In this document: positions 1 through 13,104 of the stretch, one piece after another
Layout: each line of letters opens with the position of its first letter
Position numbering within the stretch: the first letter of the stretch is position 1
NCBI GenBank assembly: GCA_020809705.1
Contig: CP085825.1
Span: 62,001 to 126,000 of the forward strand
Direction: 5' to 3'
DNA: 64,000 nt
Source of the DNA: Calonectria ilicicola
Lineage: Eukaryota > Ascomycota > Sordariomycetes > Hypocreales > Nectriaceae
Notes under the pieces: generated by a model
What the model was told of the DNA's origin: nothing
Databases searched by the model: none
What the model saw: the letters and a program-made list of their open reading frames with translations, nothing else
Program-made: the position numbers and the translations under genes

Positions 1-3000
1 GTTATTGAGATATCTCTCTTAGAACTTTCTTTTAGACTTCTTTATTATTAGAGCTTTTATTGCTACTAGTATATTATTTAGGGCTATATAGTTAGGTTAT
101 AGTCGCGCTTGGTTCCTGTCGGTCTCTAGGGCTACCAAGTAGCTTAATATATTTAGGATAAAGTTCTTCTTTTTTAGGAGGTAGTATATATTAAGCTTAT
201 ATTTTAATAAGTAGATTGAAGTAATTATTAGTTTATAATTTGCTTAGTTTATATTAGATATAGTAAGTGTAGTTTTCTTTGTAATTTGTTTTATTATAGA
301 GTGGTCTGTGAAGATGATTGTTAGGTATATTAATAATTGGATGTATATATATAATCTCTTAACTGCCTATACTAAATATACTACCTTTAGTTCTAATAGG
401 CTGTAGTTTTTTTCTGCTAAGCTAAAAGTATAACTTAGAAAGTAAATAGGTTTTATTGTTGTTGTTAGGATATATAATATCCTATTCTATTTATAATTAT
501 TCTTAAAATAGAAAAGTATTACTTTAAAGCCTTACTAAATGCTTATATCTACTTAAAGGTATAGTTTCTTACTTTATTTAAGGTAAAAAAGCATTCTTAC
601 ATTAGCTACTTTATATTAGATTACTTTAAATATAAATCTTTCTTTTTTTATAAGATTATAGTATATTATATAGATATAAGCCTTTTGTTTGTTAGGATTT
701 TTATTAATTACTTTATTTTATTTATATCTTACTTTTAATAATATAATCTTATATTTTTATAAAGGCTCTATAAGCTAAGTATAGTATAAGATAAGATACC
801 TAATATATCCTATAGCTCTAATATACTACTTTAAAGCCAATAGTTAGGCTAAGAACTCCAATTTTACAAATAATATAATCCACTCCTCTATAGTAATTAA
901 ACTAAAAGTATCTACTTAGAAGCCGAGCACCTACACATTAAGATATTTAATCTAGCTCTTTTTAAAGGAGATAGTAATATTCTTTTTTAAAAGAGTTTAA
1001 ATAGCTTTTATAAGTATCTAAGATGCTTTTCTTCTATTTTAGAGAAGATTATAATATTATTAATAAAGGCTTTATAGAATTTGTAATATAAATGTAATAA
1101 ATAGTCTATATATTACTATATATATACTAAAGAGTTCTAGAATCTTATTAAGGCAACTATTAATTATTTTAACTTTTAATAGCTGGTTATTATAAAGCGG
1201 TTATAATACTTTAATCTTACTTTAAATTAGAAAAAGAATGATAATATATTAATAGCTATAATATACTAGGCCCCTTAAAGTGCCTGGATAATATCTTCCT
1301 ATCTTAGTAGTAGATAGTTATTTAGGATAGTGATCTTATTAAGGGTATATAGGTCTATTACTATTCTTCCTTTTAATTCTTTATTAATTGTTTTTTATAT
1401 AATAAAGATAGATGCTATAAATGGGGTTGGTCTTTTAACCTATTTTAGTTTACTCTATTGGTAGAGTTTATTAAACTTTATATTGATAAACTATTAATCT
1501 TTTAAGCTAGATGGGTAGGGGTATTAGGAGATGGTTTACTTATATTAGTTATTAATGAGCGGTACTTATAGTTTTTTATCTTCTAGTACTTCTATTAAAT
1601 TTATATTATTTTATAATTAAGTATACTTTTTTATTAAAGCCTTAATCTTTTTAATAAAGTAATTATTCTAATTATAGATATATACTTCTTTTATTATAAT
1701 AATTTTAGAAAGATTGGGTATTTACTAGATGTATATCTAATATAGGATATTTAATTATTTCTTAGGTATTAAGGTAGAATTCTTAATAGTCTTACTACTT
1801 GTCTTAATAATAATGGTTTTTGGTTCTTATATAAGGTATACTATTGCTTTTAAGGGTAATTTCCTCCTTTACTTCTAAAGTAGCTTAGCTATATATATAT
1901 TAATAAAAATAATATTATTAAGTAATCCTACAATTATATTAACTATTATTAATTAGTTTTAATTTACTTTATAATTATTAGTAATAATTATTATATTAAC
2001 TAAGGTAAATATAAACTTAGATCCTATAATACTTATCTATAATAAAGATATACTTTTTTCTTTGGATATTATATTTAGAGCTTTATTTTTAAATATTATA
2101 TAGATTATAATTATAATTATAAGTACTTGGACCTATATAGTGGCTATAAATATCTACTCCTTCTTATACTTAGTAATATTATTAAGCTTTTGCTTCTAGT
2201 AGAGCTTAATAGCCTTTTTAAAGTTATTAATAATTATAATCTTAGCTAAAATATTATAATTAATTATTACATTTATTATATATTTAATAAAAGTGTAAAA
2301 TATAAATACTTAATCTTTAAGAACCTCCTTCTAAATTATTAATATAATATATACTTACCTTATAAAAATAACTATATCTCTAATTACTCCAACTCATCAA
2401 ATTACATTCTTCCCTAGGTAATTAATATGGTATAGGATATAGAAGTTATCTAAAGCATTATAGTAAAGCTATCTTTATAATATAATAATATTAATCTTAT
2501 AAAAATCTAAAAAACCATTTCTAAGGAGGGCCCTTGGTTTAAATCTATCTTATATCTATATATTAATTATAAACTTCACTATCCACTTAATAATTCTACT
2601 AGTATTTATTCCTTTAATAAATATATTAAAGATTATTTATTTACTAACTTAGATTATATTACTAATACTATTAATAAATACTAGGGTTTTTACTCTATAA
2701 TATAATTAAATAACTATAGTAACTCTTTATTAATCATAAGATTTCCGCACCCTATATTAGTACAGATCTCCTTTTCTTTCTTATTATCCTTACTAGCCTT
2801 AATCTTAATATATATATAAATATAATATATATTACTTACTCTTATCCTTTTATATAAAATAAGCAGCTTATTTATAGGTAGTGGTTGCTTAGGTTTCTTC
2901 TTTCTAGGTCCTTAATATCCTTTATTAAGGTATATAAAAAGTTTATTATAAAAGGGGAAGTTCTACTTATAACTTTTATAATATACTTTCCTAAAGAGGG

Positions 3001-3400
3001 TTATAAGTGCTTCTTTAGCTAGTTTTATAGATTTTATATAGGTATTAATGTATATGTGTTCTTTAAGGAGGACTAGGGAGTTAAAGGCGCACTTGTACTA
3101 AGTGCACTTGTTCTTTCCTTAGGCGTTTTATAGGACCTGTTCTTGTGATAGTATATAGTATCTATCCTAAGAAGCTTTAAAGGTAGTAGATTTATTGGAG
3201 CTTAATTTGCTCTCCTTAGGGCTAGGTTCTTATTCTTGGTTAGTAGGTTCCTCCTTAGTAAGATATTTACCTTCGGGTTTTGCCTTCTTGTCTCTATATA
3301 AGCTATCTTTGGTAGGGTACTATTATTTCTAAGATTAGTTCTAGTCCTTATATTACTTATTCTTGTGGTAATAATTGTAATTATAATTATTTAATTATTT
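1..3400 (-). mobile_element. RIP-degraded Ty3/gypsy retrotransposon (pol part, runs off left edge)
   Basis: This AT-rich, CpG-poor, stop-filled sequence carries gypsy pol on the minus strand. At about 180-560 the reverse complement gives a degraded RNase H with a recognisable FTDHS core, followed by a region like the end of gypsy RNase H domains. At about 600-1450 it gives a reverse transcriptase, starting near 1440 with an RPTPF segment and a degraded VVID(I)R-type motif. RT therefore precedes RNase H on the minus strand, as in Ty3/gypsy, and the integrase should lie left of position 1. The stretch 1500-3400 is probably protease and gag, but I could not identify motifs there. The right boundary is uncertain and no LTR was delimited. 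No intact reading frame remains. Confidence 0.7.
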
Positions 3401-3739
3401 ATTATTTTAATAAATATAATATTCTTATCTATTAGTATTATTATACTTCCTTTTATAGTATAATTATTAATTATTCTAGTATTTTTATTAGAAGTTTATT
3501 TATTTATTTTTAAATATTATTATATTAATATTCTTCTTTTAATTTTTATAATTTTAAATAAATTTAGTAATAGTTATTTTAGATATTAGAACTTATAGTA
3601 AGTATACAATCTTGTAATTAATAAGCAGGAAGATTATTTTAAGAATCTCTCTATCTATCTATATTCTAGTTTATTTAGCAAGCTTAATCTTATACTATAC
3701 CTAAAAAGAAAGAGATATATTTTATTAGGTAGAGTTAAG

Positions 3740-5676
3740 TATGTATTTCTTAGTTATATACTCTTCTAACAAATCTGACTCCTAGGGCTTAAATTACCTT
3801 ATAAGATCTTAATAGAAGTAAAAGATAAAGCCCTTTATAATCTTAGCTTACTTTTTATTGTTAAGCTCCTCTATTAGCTACCTATAGGTTATATTTTAAA
3901 GTATTATAGGATAGTGCTTCTAGAGAGAATCTTTATTAAACTATTTGAAGATTTTAAAGTATATATAGAAGAGGCTAATATCAATATAAAGTTATTTACT
4001 TTATATAATAATAAGTTCTTATTTTTTAAGATCCTTGAAATCTAGATTAAAGGTTCTAATAGTATTATACTTAACTTATCTTCTATTTACCTAACTGCTT
4101 ACTAAGAGTAATATATAAGATTAAATATATTATAATAAACTAAAGCTTATATCTGAAGAGTTTAATAAATTAAAAGAGGGTGATAAATTACTTAGATAAT
4201 TATTATTATTATATTTAGCTTATAGCTACATTAATTTGTAATAATACTTGCCTAAGTGAGCTAGGGTTTATGACCTTTTGCTACCAGAGGTATCTAGGCT
4301 AAAGTGTATTAAGCTTCCCCCTTAAGTTAATTAGATTAACTAGGTAGAGTAGCTAGCCTCCTTTAGGCTAGAGAGATTGTTTTATTATTTAGGTTCTTAC
4401 TTATTTATAAAGATTAGGTTTTTTAGAATAAGTGAATTAGATATAATAGTATTTATAAGTATATTATTAGATTATAATATTTTATTAAAAAAGGTTATAA
4501 GAAATCCGGAGAAGTTTAGAAATATAATATATTTAGTAGTTTCTTACCTCCAAATTGCCAGGGTATCTAGATATTAAGTTTTAGTTTAAGGTATATTAGT
4601 TAAAATAATGGTATTCTAATAGCCCTATTTAATAGCACTATCTATATAATCTTTTATCTATTAGGTAAAGATGGTATCCTAGAGAGTGAACTTACTAAAA
4701 ATCTTTATTAACTATTTCTTAAATATTAATTTATTATAGTAAACTCCTTATTTTATAACTCTTCTTACCTTCTCCCTATTTAAGAATTAATTTTTATATT
4801 ATTTATTAGATTTTATAATAAATACCCTTTAATTAATAATCTTAGCTCTTTAAGGCTTTAGCTAGGGCTAGAAGGTATTATTTTCTATAGATCCTACCTC
4901 TTTATCCTTATCTTTTCTAAGAATTAGATTTACTAGAGAGGGATCTTCTTCCTCTTAGGAAGATATAGGCTTTACTAAGGCTAAGGCTAAGGTAGTAGGT
5001 CTTATTATATTATTATAAGTTTATTTAATAATAGGGGAGTGATAGTATAAGAAAGTATTTGCTTTAAATAAACTAAAGTAATAGTTATAAAGTATAAAGT
5101 AATATTAATTAATAAAAATATAGATTTATAATTAAATTATTATAATTATTATAAAAATTAAGTAATTTATTATAATAAAAATAATATTAATAATTTTAAA
5201 TCTTACTTTTATAATAAAGAAATCCTTTTTATAATTTTATAAGGTAGCTTAAGATTATTCTATAATCTTTAATAATTAATATTTTCTTTAAATTATATAA
5301 ATAACTAAATAAGGTATTCTTTATATAAAGAAGGATTCTAGAAAAAGATTCCAAAGATAGATTTACAAGAATTATCATAGATATTTTTCTTATTAATTAA
5401 TTAATAAATAATCTAATAATATATTATACTAGAACATAGTTCAAGATTATTCAGTACAATTACCTAAAATAATATTATAATACTAATCTTAAAAAGAAAT
5501 AATTACTACTATATAATATAATAAGATTAGAACAGTAGGGGTCTTAATAATATGTAATAGGAAAGTTAATATCTTCTTCTCTATCTACTTTAGTAACGGG
5601 CTTATATATGCCTTCCAAGGGTGCCTAAGGCACACACTTACAGGGTTCCATATGTGTTGACACCATTTCCGTATCA
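3740..5676 (+). mobile_element. LTR element 'V', copy 1 (3' part with LTR)
   Basis: The 3' portion of a retrotransposon-like element whose second copy lies at 41558-42900. The two share a long AT-rich internal stretch (from about 3977 here) and the same terminal LTR. A purine-rich tract (AATAGGGGAG, 5030-5039) sits directly before the LTR, as a polypurine tract should in a plus-strand element. The internal part has RIP-damaged plus-strand frames, the longest being 4377-4577 (66 codons). I do not recognise the protein. The left limit is not defined; 3740 is where coding-like sequence becomes readable. Confidence 0.6.
5040..5676 (+). repeat. LTR of element V, copy 1 (637 bp)
   Basis: Starts TGATAGTAT and ends CCGTATCA, giving the inverted ends TGATA...TATCA expected of an LTR. 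The last 115 bases match the end of the second copy (42785-42900) almost perfectly, including a GTGCCTAAGGCAC palindrome. Compared with copy 2 it has about 350 extra bases (roughly 5190-5540). Confidence 0.65.
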
Positions 5677-5710
5677 CTTGTTTACGTCGCTCGCTTATTA
5701 TGTACATTAA
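5677..5710. repeat. Possible pogo/Fot1-type terminal inverted repeat remnant
   Basis: The sequence just after the V LTR (GCTCGCTTATTATGTACA) closely resembles the right terminal inverted repeat of the Fot1-like element at 41525-41557 (GCTCGCTTATCATGTACGT) and is followed by TA. It could be the surviving end of a Fot1-like element into which V inserted. No matching left end is in view. Confidence 0.35.
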
Positions 5711-6817
5711 TCTATTTAAAAATTAAATTATAATATTAATAAAAACTTAAATAAAATTAATAATAATTTATTCTTTTAATTAAAGAATAATTTAAAAACC
5801 TATTCTAATTAATTAAAATTATTTTTAAATTATTAAAATTAATTTATTCATTTAATATATAAAACTTATAAAAATCATAATTATTAAAACTTAATTTAAC
5901 TTTTAATATAACTTAATTACCTTTAATTAATTTACTTAATTAATTAATCTATTACTAAATATAATAATCTTTCTTTATTACTTAAACCAGCGTGCTTGAT
6001 TTTATCTAGGAATATAAACCATTACAATAGCATTTCTCAAAAATAGCACGCCTCTTAGTACCTTCCTTACAATACTAGAGGTCCTTATAGCTAGTTCAAC
6101 GCGGCCTGACTAGCAGATCGGGGCCGCCGAGGTCAATCTGATTTTACAGATCCGGGTTGCCGCATTAGGCCTTAGCCAGATCCGTGCCCCTGTGAGCCGC
6201 TATGACTGACGCGAGAGTTGCAATGTCCCATACAGCTGCATGGCATTCTCCATTTCCGGCTGAGCAAAGCATGTCAATTCCATGAAAAGTCTGAAACTGC
6301 GCTTAGACTCCTTTTTTTTTTTGTTTACGTCTTTATATTTAGTCTCCGGCCTGAACTTGTAAAAAGTGTCTCTCACAGGACCACGGAAGAGAGGCTGTGG
6401 AGGTCTCGTTAACCCCATCTTGATCCCGGATGAACTCGCAGAAAAGCGACCAAAAACAAACAGAAATAATTGACCGTCGGTCATGAAAAAATGTGGCCGA
6501 ATGCTTAATTTGAATGAAAAAAAAAAAGCGGTGTGTTTGAAACTCAGGGCAGCCTGGGGTCAGCTTGATCAGGCTGACCAGGCTCTGCAGCAAAAGTCAC
6601 GTGGTGGCTGGTTGCCTCTCTGCTCAGCACTTTCATAAACATGATCTGTCTTCCTGACCCGTCGCATCTCGGTTTTGCCACACGTGGACCAATTTTGCCG
6701 ATATCCAAGCCCCTCTTGACTGACCAACACTCAAACCTCCAGAGGAAACCCTACACCCCCGCACGAAGTCGACCCTTGCAATTCCATCAACGCCTAAACT
6801 TAAGCAATTTACTTGCA
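5711..6817. other. Gene-free stretch: AT-rich to normal composition, then upstream region of the STAND gene
   Basis: 5711-5985 is extremely AT-rich with no motif I recognise. From about 5990 base composition becomes ordinary, which marks the edge of the gene island. Several short open frames on both strands at 6200-6640 overlap each other and have no domain-like features. I read this as the promoter and 5' leader of the gene starting at 6818. Poly-T/poly-A runs lie at about 6311-6321 and 6516-6527. Confidence 0.5.
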
Positions 6818-9800
6818 ATGGATTCTCCAATGCCGACTAAGACGAGAAATCACAATGACTATACTGTTGGGTGGGTCTGCGCTCTTTCTAAAGAGCAAAC
6901 GGCGGCGACGGCCATCCTGGATGATATCCACGATGATCTCTCGAAGCCGGCAAATGACCCGAATACATATACTTTGGGATCGATTGGCCAACACAATATC
7001 GTCATCGCCTGCTTGCCAGAAGGTGGCATTGGTACCAACTCAGCAGCTACTGTCTCGACCTGGATGAGCTCCACTTTCCCGACTATTAAATTTGGCCTAA
7101 TGGTCGGTATTGGCGGAGGTGTTCCTCCTAGAGTTCGACTTGGCGATATAGTAGTCAGTACTCCTGTAGATCGGTATCCTGGAGTAGTCCAGTGGGATAT
7201 GGGTAAGGCTGAAGAAGGTGGGGATTTTAAACAGATCGGGTCGTTGAATAACCCACCTACTTTGATCCGCACAGCCTTAGCGAAACTGAAAACAAGGAAT
7301 GACTTAGAAGGATCTAAGATTTCCGAATATCTCGATGAACTAAGGCATAAATGGCCAAGACTAGTATCAAAGTACACCTGGTCAGAGTCACTGAGAGATC
7401 CTTTATCGATATCAGATATTTCTCATTCCGACCCCAGCAACCTGGACTCGATATCAACAAGGCCTGAGAGAAACAACAACCCGAAACAACCAAGAGAAAC
7501 ACACGTACACTATGGTTTAATCGCATCAGGTAACAAAGTAATCAAGGACGCCAAATTCCGTGATAGCCTTAATGACTATTACGGCGGGAATGTATTGTGC
7601 GTTGAAATGGAGGCTGCAGGACTCATGAACAATTTCCCATGTCTAGTAATTCGGGGTATTTGTGACTATGCAGATTCACAAAAGAATAAAGACTGGCAAG
7701 AATATGCTGCAACTTTGGCCGCGGCATTTACGAAGGAGCTTCTTCAATACATACAACCAGGCGATGTCAATGGAGCATGCCCAGTCAGCCAAATGATCGA
7801 TAAAGGTTAGACACGTTTCTGTCTAATTTTCAGCGTCTGTTAACAATAACTGATAGTCCATAACGATATCCTAACCATTCAACAAGATATTGGAGACTTC
7901 AAGTCAAATCTGGGCAGGAAAGATGACATCGACAAACTCAATTGGCTCACACAATCCGATTATGGTCCGCAGCAAAGCGACTACTTTAATAGACGCCAAT
8001 CTAATACCGGAGTTTGGTTTCTTAACTCGAGCGAGTTTCAAGATTGGTTGAATAAAAATAACCAATTACTATTTTGTCCAGGTATACCTGGTGCAGGAAA
8101 GACAATTTTAACATCCATTATTATCAATCACCTGAAATCAAAGTTTCACAATAATTCGGGTGTTGGAATTGCATATATATACTGCAACTTCAAGCAACAA
8201 GATAGACAAAAAGCTATTGAGCTCTTCGCAAGTATAGTAAAACAGCTAGCTCAGAGCCAGATTTGCTTGCCTAGCAGTATCGGAGAACTTTATCAACTCC
8301 ACCAGATAGAGAAAACGCGTCCTTCGCTTGACGAAATCTTAATAGTGCTTCGGTCTGTTATGATTCTCTATTCAAGAGTCTTCATTGTCATAGATGCGCT
8401 TGATGAATGCAAAGCATATGATGGCCATCGGGAAATCTTTATATCAGAACTCCTCAACCTCCAAAAAGAGAACAAAACAAACATATTAATAACCTCAAGG
8501 TTTATCCCAGATGTTACGGAGAAATTCAAAAACGGGATAGAAATCGAGATTCGTGCTCATAATGACGATATAAAAAGATATCTGGAGAACAGAATCGCAG
8601 AGTCAGGTTTAAAAATATTACAAACCCACTCTGAAGAGATAAAGAATGAGATAATGTCAGCGGTTCATGGGATGTAAGTGACCGATATGCTATTTGTTAT
8701 GCGAGTATAGGCAAATAACAGTTCTTAGGTTCTTGCTTGCGCAGCTGCATTTTGAGGCTGTTAGGAGTAAAAAGACACTGAAGAAGATCAAGGCTACATT
8801 AAAGAATCTTCAGTCAGGGCAAGAACCAAAAGCATATGATTATGCCTACCAAGAGGCTATGAAGAGAATTCAAGCTCACGATTCAGACTCCGAAGAGTTA
8901 GCACTCCAAGTTTTACTATGGATTACCTGTGCTAAGAGGCCACTTACTACACAGGAGCTTCAACATGCGCTTGCAGTGGAAGACACTGATAATGAGCTTG
9001 ATGAAGAAAACTTGGTGCAGATTGAAGACATGATATCAGTTTGCGCTGGATTGGTCACTATTGATGAAGAAAGTAATATCATACGATTAGTCCACTATAC
9101 GACTCAAGAATACTTCGACCGCACACAAGGCCAATGGTTTCCAGCTGCACAAACCAAAATTATAACCACATGCACGACTTACCTTTCATTTGACACATTC
9201 AAATATGGACCTTGTCAAAGAGAAAAACACCTGATCAATCGGCTACAATCAAATCCATTGTATAACTATGCTTCACGTTATTGGGGATACCATGTCGTCG
9301 GTGATGATCTCCCTAAACAAGTTATCAGCTTTCTTGATAGCAAGGCCAAAGTCGAGGCATCGGTACAAGTGCTTATGGCCGAAAAACGATATAAGCCAGT
9401 TGCCAGTGGATATGAACCAGGTAACGTGATCGCTGCCGAGTTCCCAAAAAATTGGACCGGGTTGCATTTGGCAGGATTCATTGGAATAAACAAGGCTATT
9501 GGTCCATTAGTCGAACTTGGACAAAAACCAAACCAAACAGATAATCGCGGTCGAACTCCAATGTGGTATGCTGCACAAAACGGACACGAGGCCTTTATAA
9601 AACTACTCCTTGCATCAGGGGCTGATGTAAATGTTGAGACTGGAGCTCGGTTTGCGACAACTCATATCCAAATAGCAAGTAAAATGGGGCACCGAGAGAT
9701 TGTTGAGACTCTGATCGCAGCTGGGGCTGATGTCAATGCCTGTCCCTATTCTTTAGAGAAAACCGCACTCCACGAAGCAGCTGAAAAAGGGCACCGTGAG

Positions 9801-11933
9801 ATTGTTGAGAGTTTGATCGCAGCTGGGGCTGATGTCAATGCTTCTAGTTACGCATGGTCTGGACGAACTGCACTACAAGCAGCATCTGAAAATGGCCATG
9901 AAGAGATTGTCAAGATTCTGCTCTCAGCTGGAGCTGATTTAAACACTGGTGGTTTAGGTCAAGGGCCTCCACTCCAAATAGCAATTTCCAATGGCCATGA
10001 TGAAATTGCTCGATATCTAGTGGCAGCTGGAGCCGACATTAATGCTGCTGGTTCCTCCTTTTTTCAAGGAACTGCACTCCAATTAGCAGCCGACAAAGGC
10101 AATCCAGAGTTTGTTAAATTTCTAATTACAGCTGGAGCAAATGTTAATGCTCCTGCTGCTACCTATATATCTGAAAGAAATAGCAGGACTGCAATTCAAG
10201 CCGCAGCACAGAAAGGCCACCATGAGATCGTCAAAATTCTGCTTTTATCCGGAGCTAATGTTAACGCTGCTGCTTCCGATGAAAATGGAGAAACCGCCCT
10301 TGAAGCAGCAGCTTCCAGAGGCCATGATGAAATAGTAAAGATTTTGATTGCGGCTGGGGCTGATATCAATGCTACTACGAGGGACGGAGAAACTATACTT
10401 ATTCAAGCAATGAGATGGGACCATAAAGAGACCGTCAAGGCTCTTATTGCAGGCGGAGCCAATGTCAATACTGTTTCTGGGAGGTATTCAGAAAAGATAA
10501 CTGCACTTCAGAGAGCAGTCGCATGTGGTGATCAAGAAATTGTGAAAATGCTCATTACCGCCGGAGCTGACGTCAATGCTGATACTGGTCATTATAAGCC
10601 TACCGCACTTCACTGGGCGGCTGCAAGCGACAATCGGGAGATTTTTGATATGTTAATTGCAGCTGGGGCCAATATTGATCCCGTTAATGATTGGGGAGAA
10701 ACTGCATTTCACCTAGCAGTTAAAGGCGGTCATCAAAAGGTTATGAGGAGGATGCTTTCAGCCGGGGTTAATATAAAGACCATTGGCACAACTAAACTAG
10801 CGGATATGCTTAAAACAGCGGCGGCGGAAGGCAATTCAGAAATGGTTAAATTTCTAATTACAGCCGGAGCTGACGTGAATGCTGCTGCCATTCACAGCGT
10901 CATGGCACGAACTGCAGTCCAAGCAGCGGCTGAAAAAGGCCATACAGAAATTGTTGAGATGCTTCTCTCAGCTGGAGCGAATATCAACGCCGCTGGTGGA
11001 GGTGGAAGAAATGCGCTTCAATCGACAGCTGAAGCAGGAAATCAAGAAATGGTCAAGTTTCTGATTGAAGCTGGAGCGGATGTCAATGCCCCTGCCTCCG
11101 ATGAGTTTCAAGGAAGAACCGCTCTCCAAGGTGCAGCTGAAAAGGGCCACCAAGAAGTGGTCAAGATCCTTATTACAGCAGGAGCCGATATTAACGATGC
11201 TGCTCCTCCTAGCTTTGGACGGACAGCGCTTGAAGCAGCTGCTGAAAATGGCCATACAGAAATCATTGAGATTTTAATTGTAGCCGGAGCTGATGCTAAT
11301 AGCTCTCCCTCTTCTCATTTCCCTGCTCTGCAATTAGCAGCTCAAAACGGTCATCGAAAAATCGTCGAAATGCTAATTGAAGCCAGAGCTAATATTAACG
11401 CGGTTGCTGGTTATAGATATCTCCCCTTTGAACGAACTGCGCTTCAGGCAGCAGCCGAGAATGGCCATGGGGACATTGTCAAAATTCTATTCTCAGCCGG
11501 AGCTAATGTTGGGGCTGTTACTGAGGATGGTCTAGCAGATACACTTCATAAAGCATCCGAAAAAGGTTATCATGAAATTGTTCGGATTCTAATTGCACTG
11601 GGAGCTGATGTCAATGCCCCTCCTGGAAATAATATAATGCGGCTTGGACGAAATGCACTCCTACTGGCAGTTAACAACAGCCATAGGGATACCGTTGATA
11701 TTCTACTTGCAGCTGGAGCTGACGCCAATACTTCTTCTACTACAATTTACCAGGAAACTTCATTAAAGGTAGCAGTTAAACATGGCGATAAAGAGATTGT
11801 TGAGAGTTTGCTTTTAGCTGGAGCTGATATCAATACGGCCCACTCACGCGATTCTATAGTCCAAATAGCCGAACGAGAAGGCCATCTAGAAATTGCTGAG
11901 ATTTTAATCGCAGCCGGAGCTAAGAGGCTGTAA
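6818..11933 (+). CDS. STAND/NLR-like protein: nucleoside phosphorylase-like, NACHT, 24 ankyrin repeats
   Basis: Three exons, 6818-7805, 7857-8673 and 8729-11933, give a continuous 1669-aa protein. The introns are 51 and 55 nt; the second has a perfect GTAAGT donor. Residues about 10-325 form a PNP/UDP-phosphorylase-like effector domain (VGIGGG near 95; VEMEAAG near 261; GICDYAD near 280). The NACHT domain has Walker A GIPGAGKT at 405-412 and Walker B VFIVIDALDEC at 504-514, preceded by the family-typical WLNKNNQLLFCPG. From about 845 to the end I count 24 ankyrin repeats with the AAGADVNA consensus. The start MDSPM was chosen because an upstream in-frame ATG (6641) would add an untypical leader. 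In characterised fungal STAND proteins such domains act in nonself or heterokaryon incompatibility recognition; that role here is inference. The phosphorylase-like domain may be enzymatic or only a signalling module. The gene appears intact, although it is walled in by RIP-mutated transposons on both sides. Confidence 0.93.
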
Positions 11934-12655
11934 TTCTATTTTGGGGAGGAGACAGTGTACAAGCTGAACTGGATCATTACTTCTCTGCTGGGATACATTT
12001 TGCAATTGTGCTTCTCAGGGATAATGCTTGGCTATTACTCTTGCATTATTTTTTAGTCTTCTTTAAAAGTACATCATTTTTGTTGAAGTTAATTTAGACT
12101 CATAGCCGACGAATTATCCTACAGAAATTAGATTGTGTCAATTGTCGAATTAAATCATTGTTCCTAGGGTGTCCTTGGGAATTTAAGACTCTCATTCAGA
12201 CATCAGCTGCATCTTCCCACACCACAAGCCCACAGCCCATTGCAGTAGCAAGCGTCGCGGCCTGCCTCATGATTTTTCTTCTCAAGGAATCCAAAAATGT
12301 AGGAAACAATATTCCACCAATCCATACAGATAAATATGTGGACCAGTTCTTTTACAATCACTACTTTGGGTCTAGCGGTATACTTCTGGGCTACTTTGTC
12401 GAGGTGTTCTACCAAGTCTTATAATACAGAGGGTCGAAGGGCGGTTCGTCAGCCGTAGAGTCGTTACATTGCTGATTGCCCCGGATCCTGGCCTAGACTA
12501 CAACATCCAAACAAGCATGCAACACTCCTTGGCCGAGTTATACCAAGGCCCGGATTTTTACCCATACATGCATCTGTAAAATATTTGACAAATTCATCTC
12601 AAAACTATCCAGCACTATAACAGAAAAACAATACCTCCCGCCTCGGTGGCATTTA
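11934..12655. other. Intergenic stretch with a possible decayed minus-strand fragment
   Basis: 3' flank of the STAND gene. On the minus strand at about 12190-12415 two overlapping frames look more protein-like than random: one reads HLDKVAQKYTARPKVVIV, the other ends in AMGCGLVVWEDAADV. This might be a frameshifted remnant of a gene, perhaps related to the kinase fragment next door. I cannot identify it. Confidence 0.3.
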
Positions 12656-13104
12656 TCACTCCGAGTCCACCACTATAGCTTCAACCATAGCTCGCAATTC
12701 CTTCAAGCTTGGACGATCGTCAGGTACCTCGCGCATGCATGCCCTAATAATAGCATCAAGTGGTGCCGGAACCGGCCACTCCACCTGTTTAGTGATGGGC
12801 GCGTTCGCATAAACAAGGCATTCGATGCAGTGCCCAATATCATATACATCAGACTTGCTTGTCCAACCAGCATCCAAGCTCTTTTGCGCTATCTCAGGGG
12901 TGAGCAACACCAAAGGGGGACACCAACCACCATCTACTCCCATAGCATGTAGGACAAGCACAATGCCGTGGGCCAGGGGAGCCACGACCGTGCCAGGTTC
13001 TTGAACACCTGAACAATCCTGAAAGGATATTTTTTTTACTGGCAGTGGAGCTCGTTGCCCGGCTTGTTCATGGTGCCAGTTGTGCAGCAGCGTTTAGCCG
13101 CCAA
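12656..13104 (-). pseudogene. Protein kinase C-lobe fragment, 5' end removed by an LTR
   Basis: An open minus-strand frame from about 13090 to the stop at 12656 reads like the C-terminal half of a protein kinase. It has TPEIAQK (APE-like), then TSKSDVYDIGHCIECLVY (subdomain IX, the D of SDVY), then a CMREVPDDRPSLKELRAMV stretch with the subdomain XI arginine in DDRPS. The HRD and DFG segments are absent. The sequence is cut at 13105, where the 395-bp LTR of a Y-family retrotransposon begins, and an in-frame TAA lies just inside the break. I infer that the retroelement insertion, or an associated deletion, removed the N-terminal half. No in-frame ATG for a full domain remains, so it is very unlikely to be functional. 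Confidence 0.75.

Noticed and set aside
6200..6593. Overlapping short open frames on both strands upstream of the STAND gene
   Set aside because: They overlap one another, depend on poly-A/T runs, show no domain-like sequence and lie in the expected promoter/leader.
6641..6817. Upstream in-frame ATG extending the STAND protein by 59 residues
   Set aside because: The added sequence is proline/leucine-rich and unlike the start of this family; MDSPMPTKTR directly precedes the YTVGWVCAL segment that usually begins the domain.
12158..12424. Plus-strand 88-codon frame
   Set aside because: No recognisable feature; the opposite strand is at least as protein-like. Treated as intergenic.
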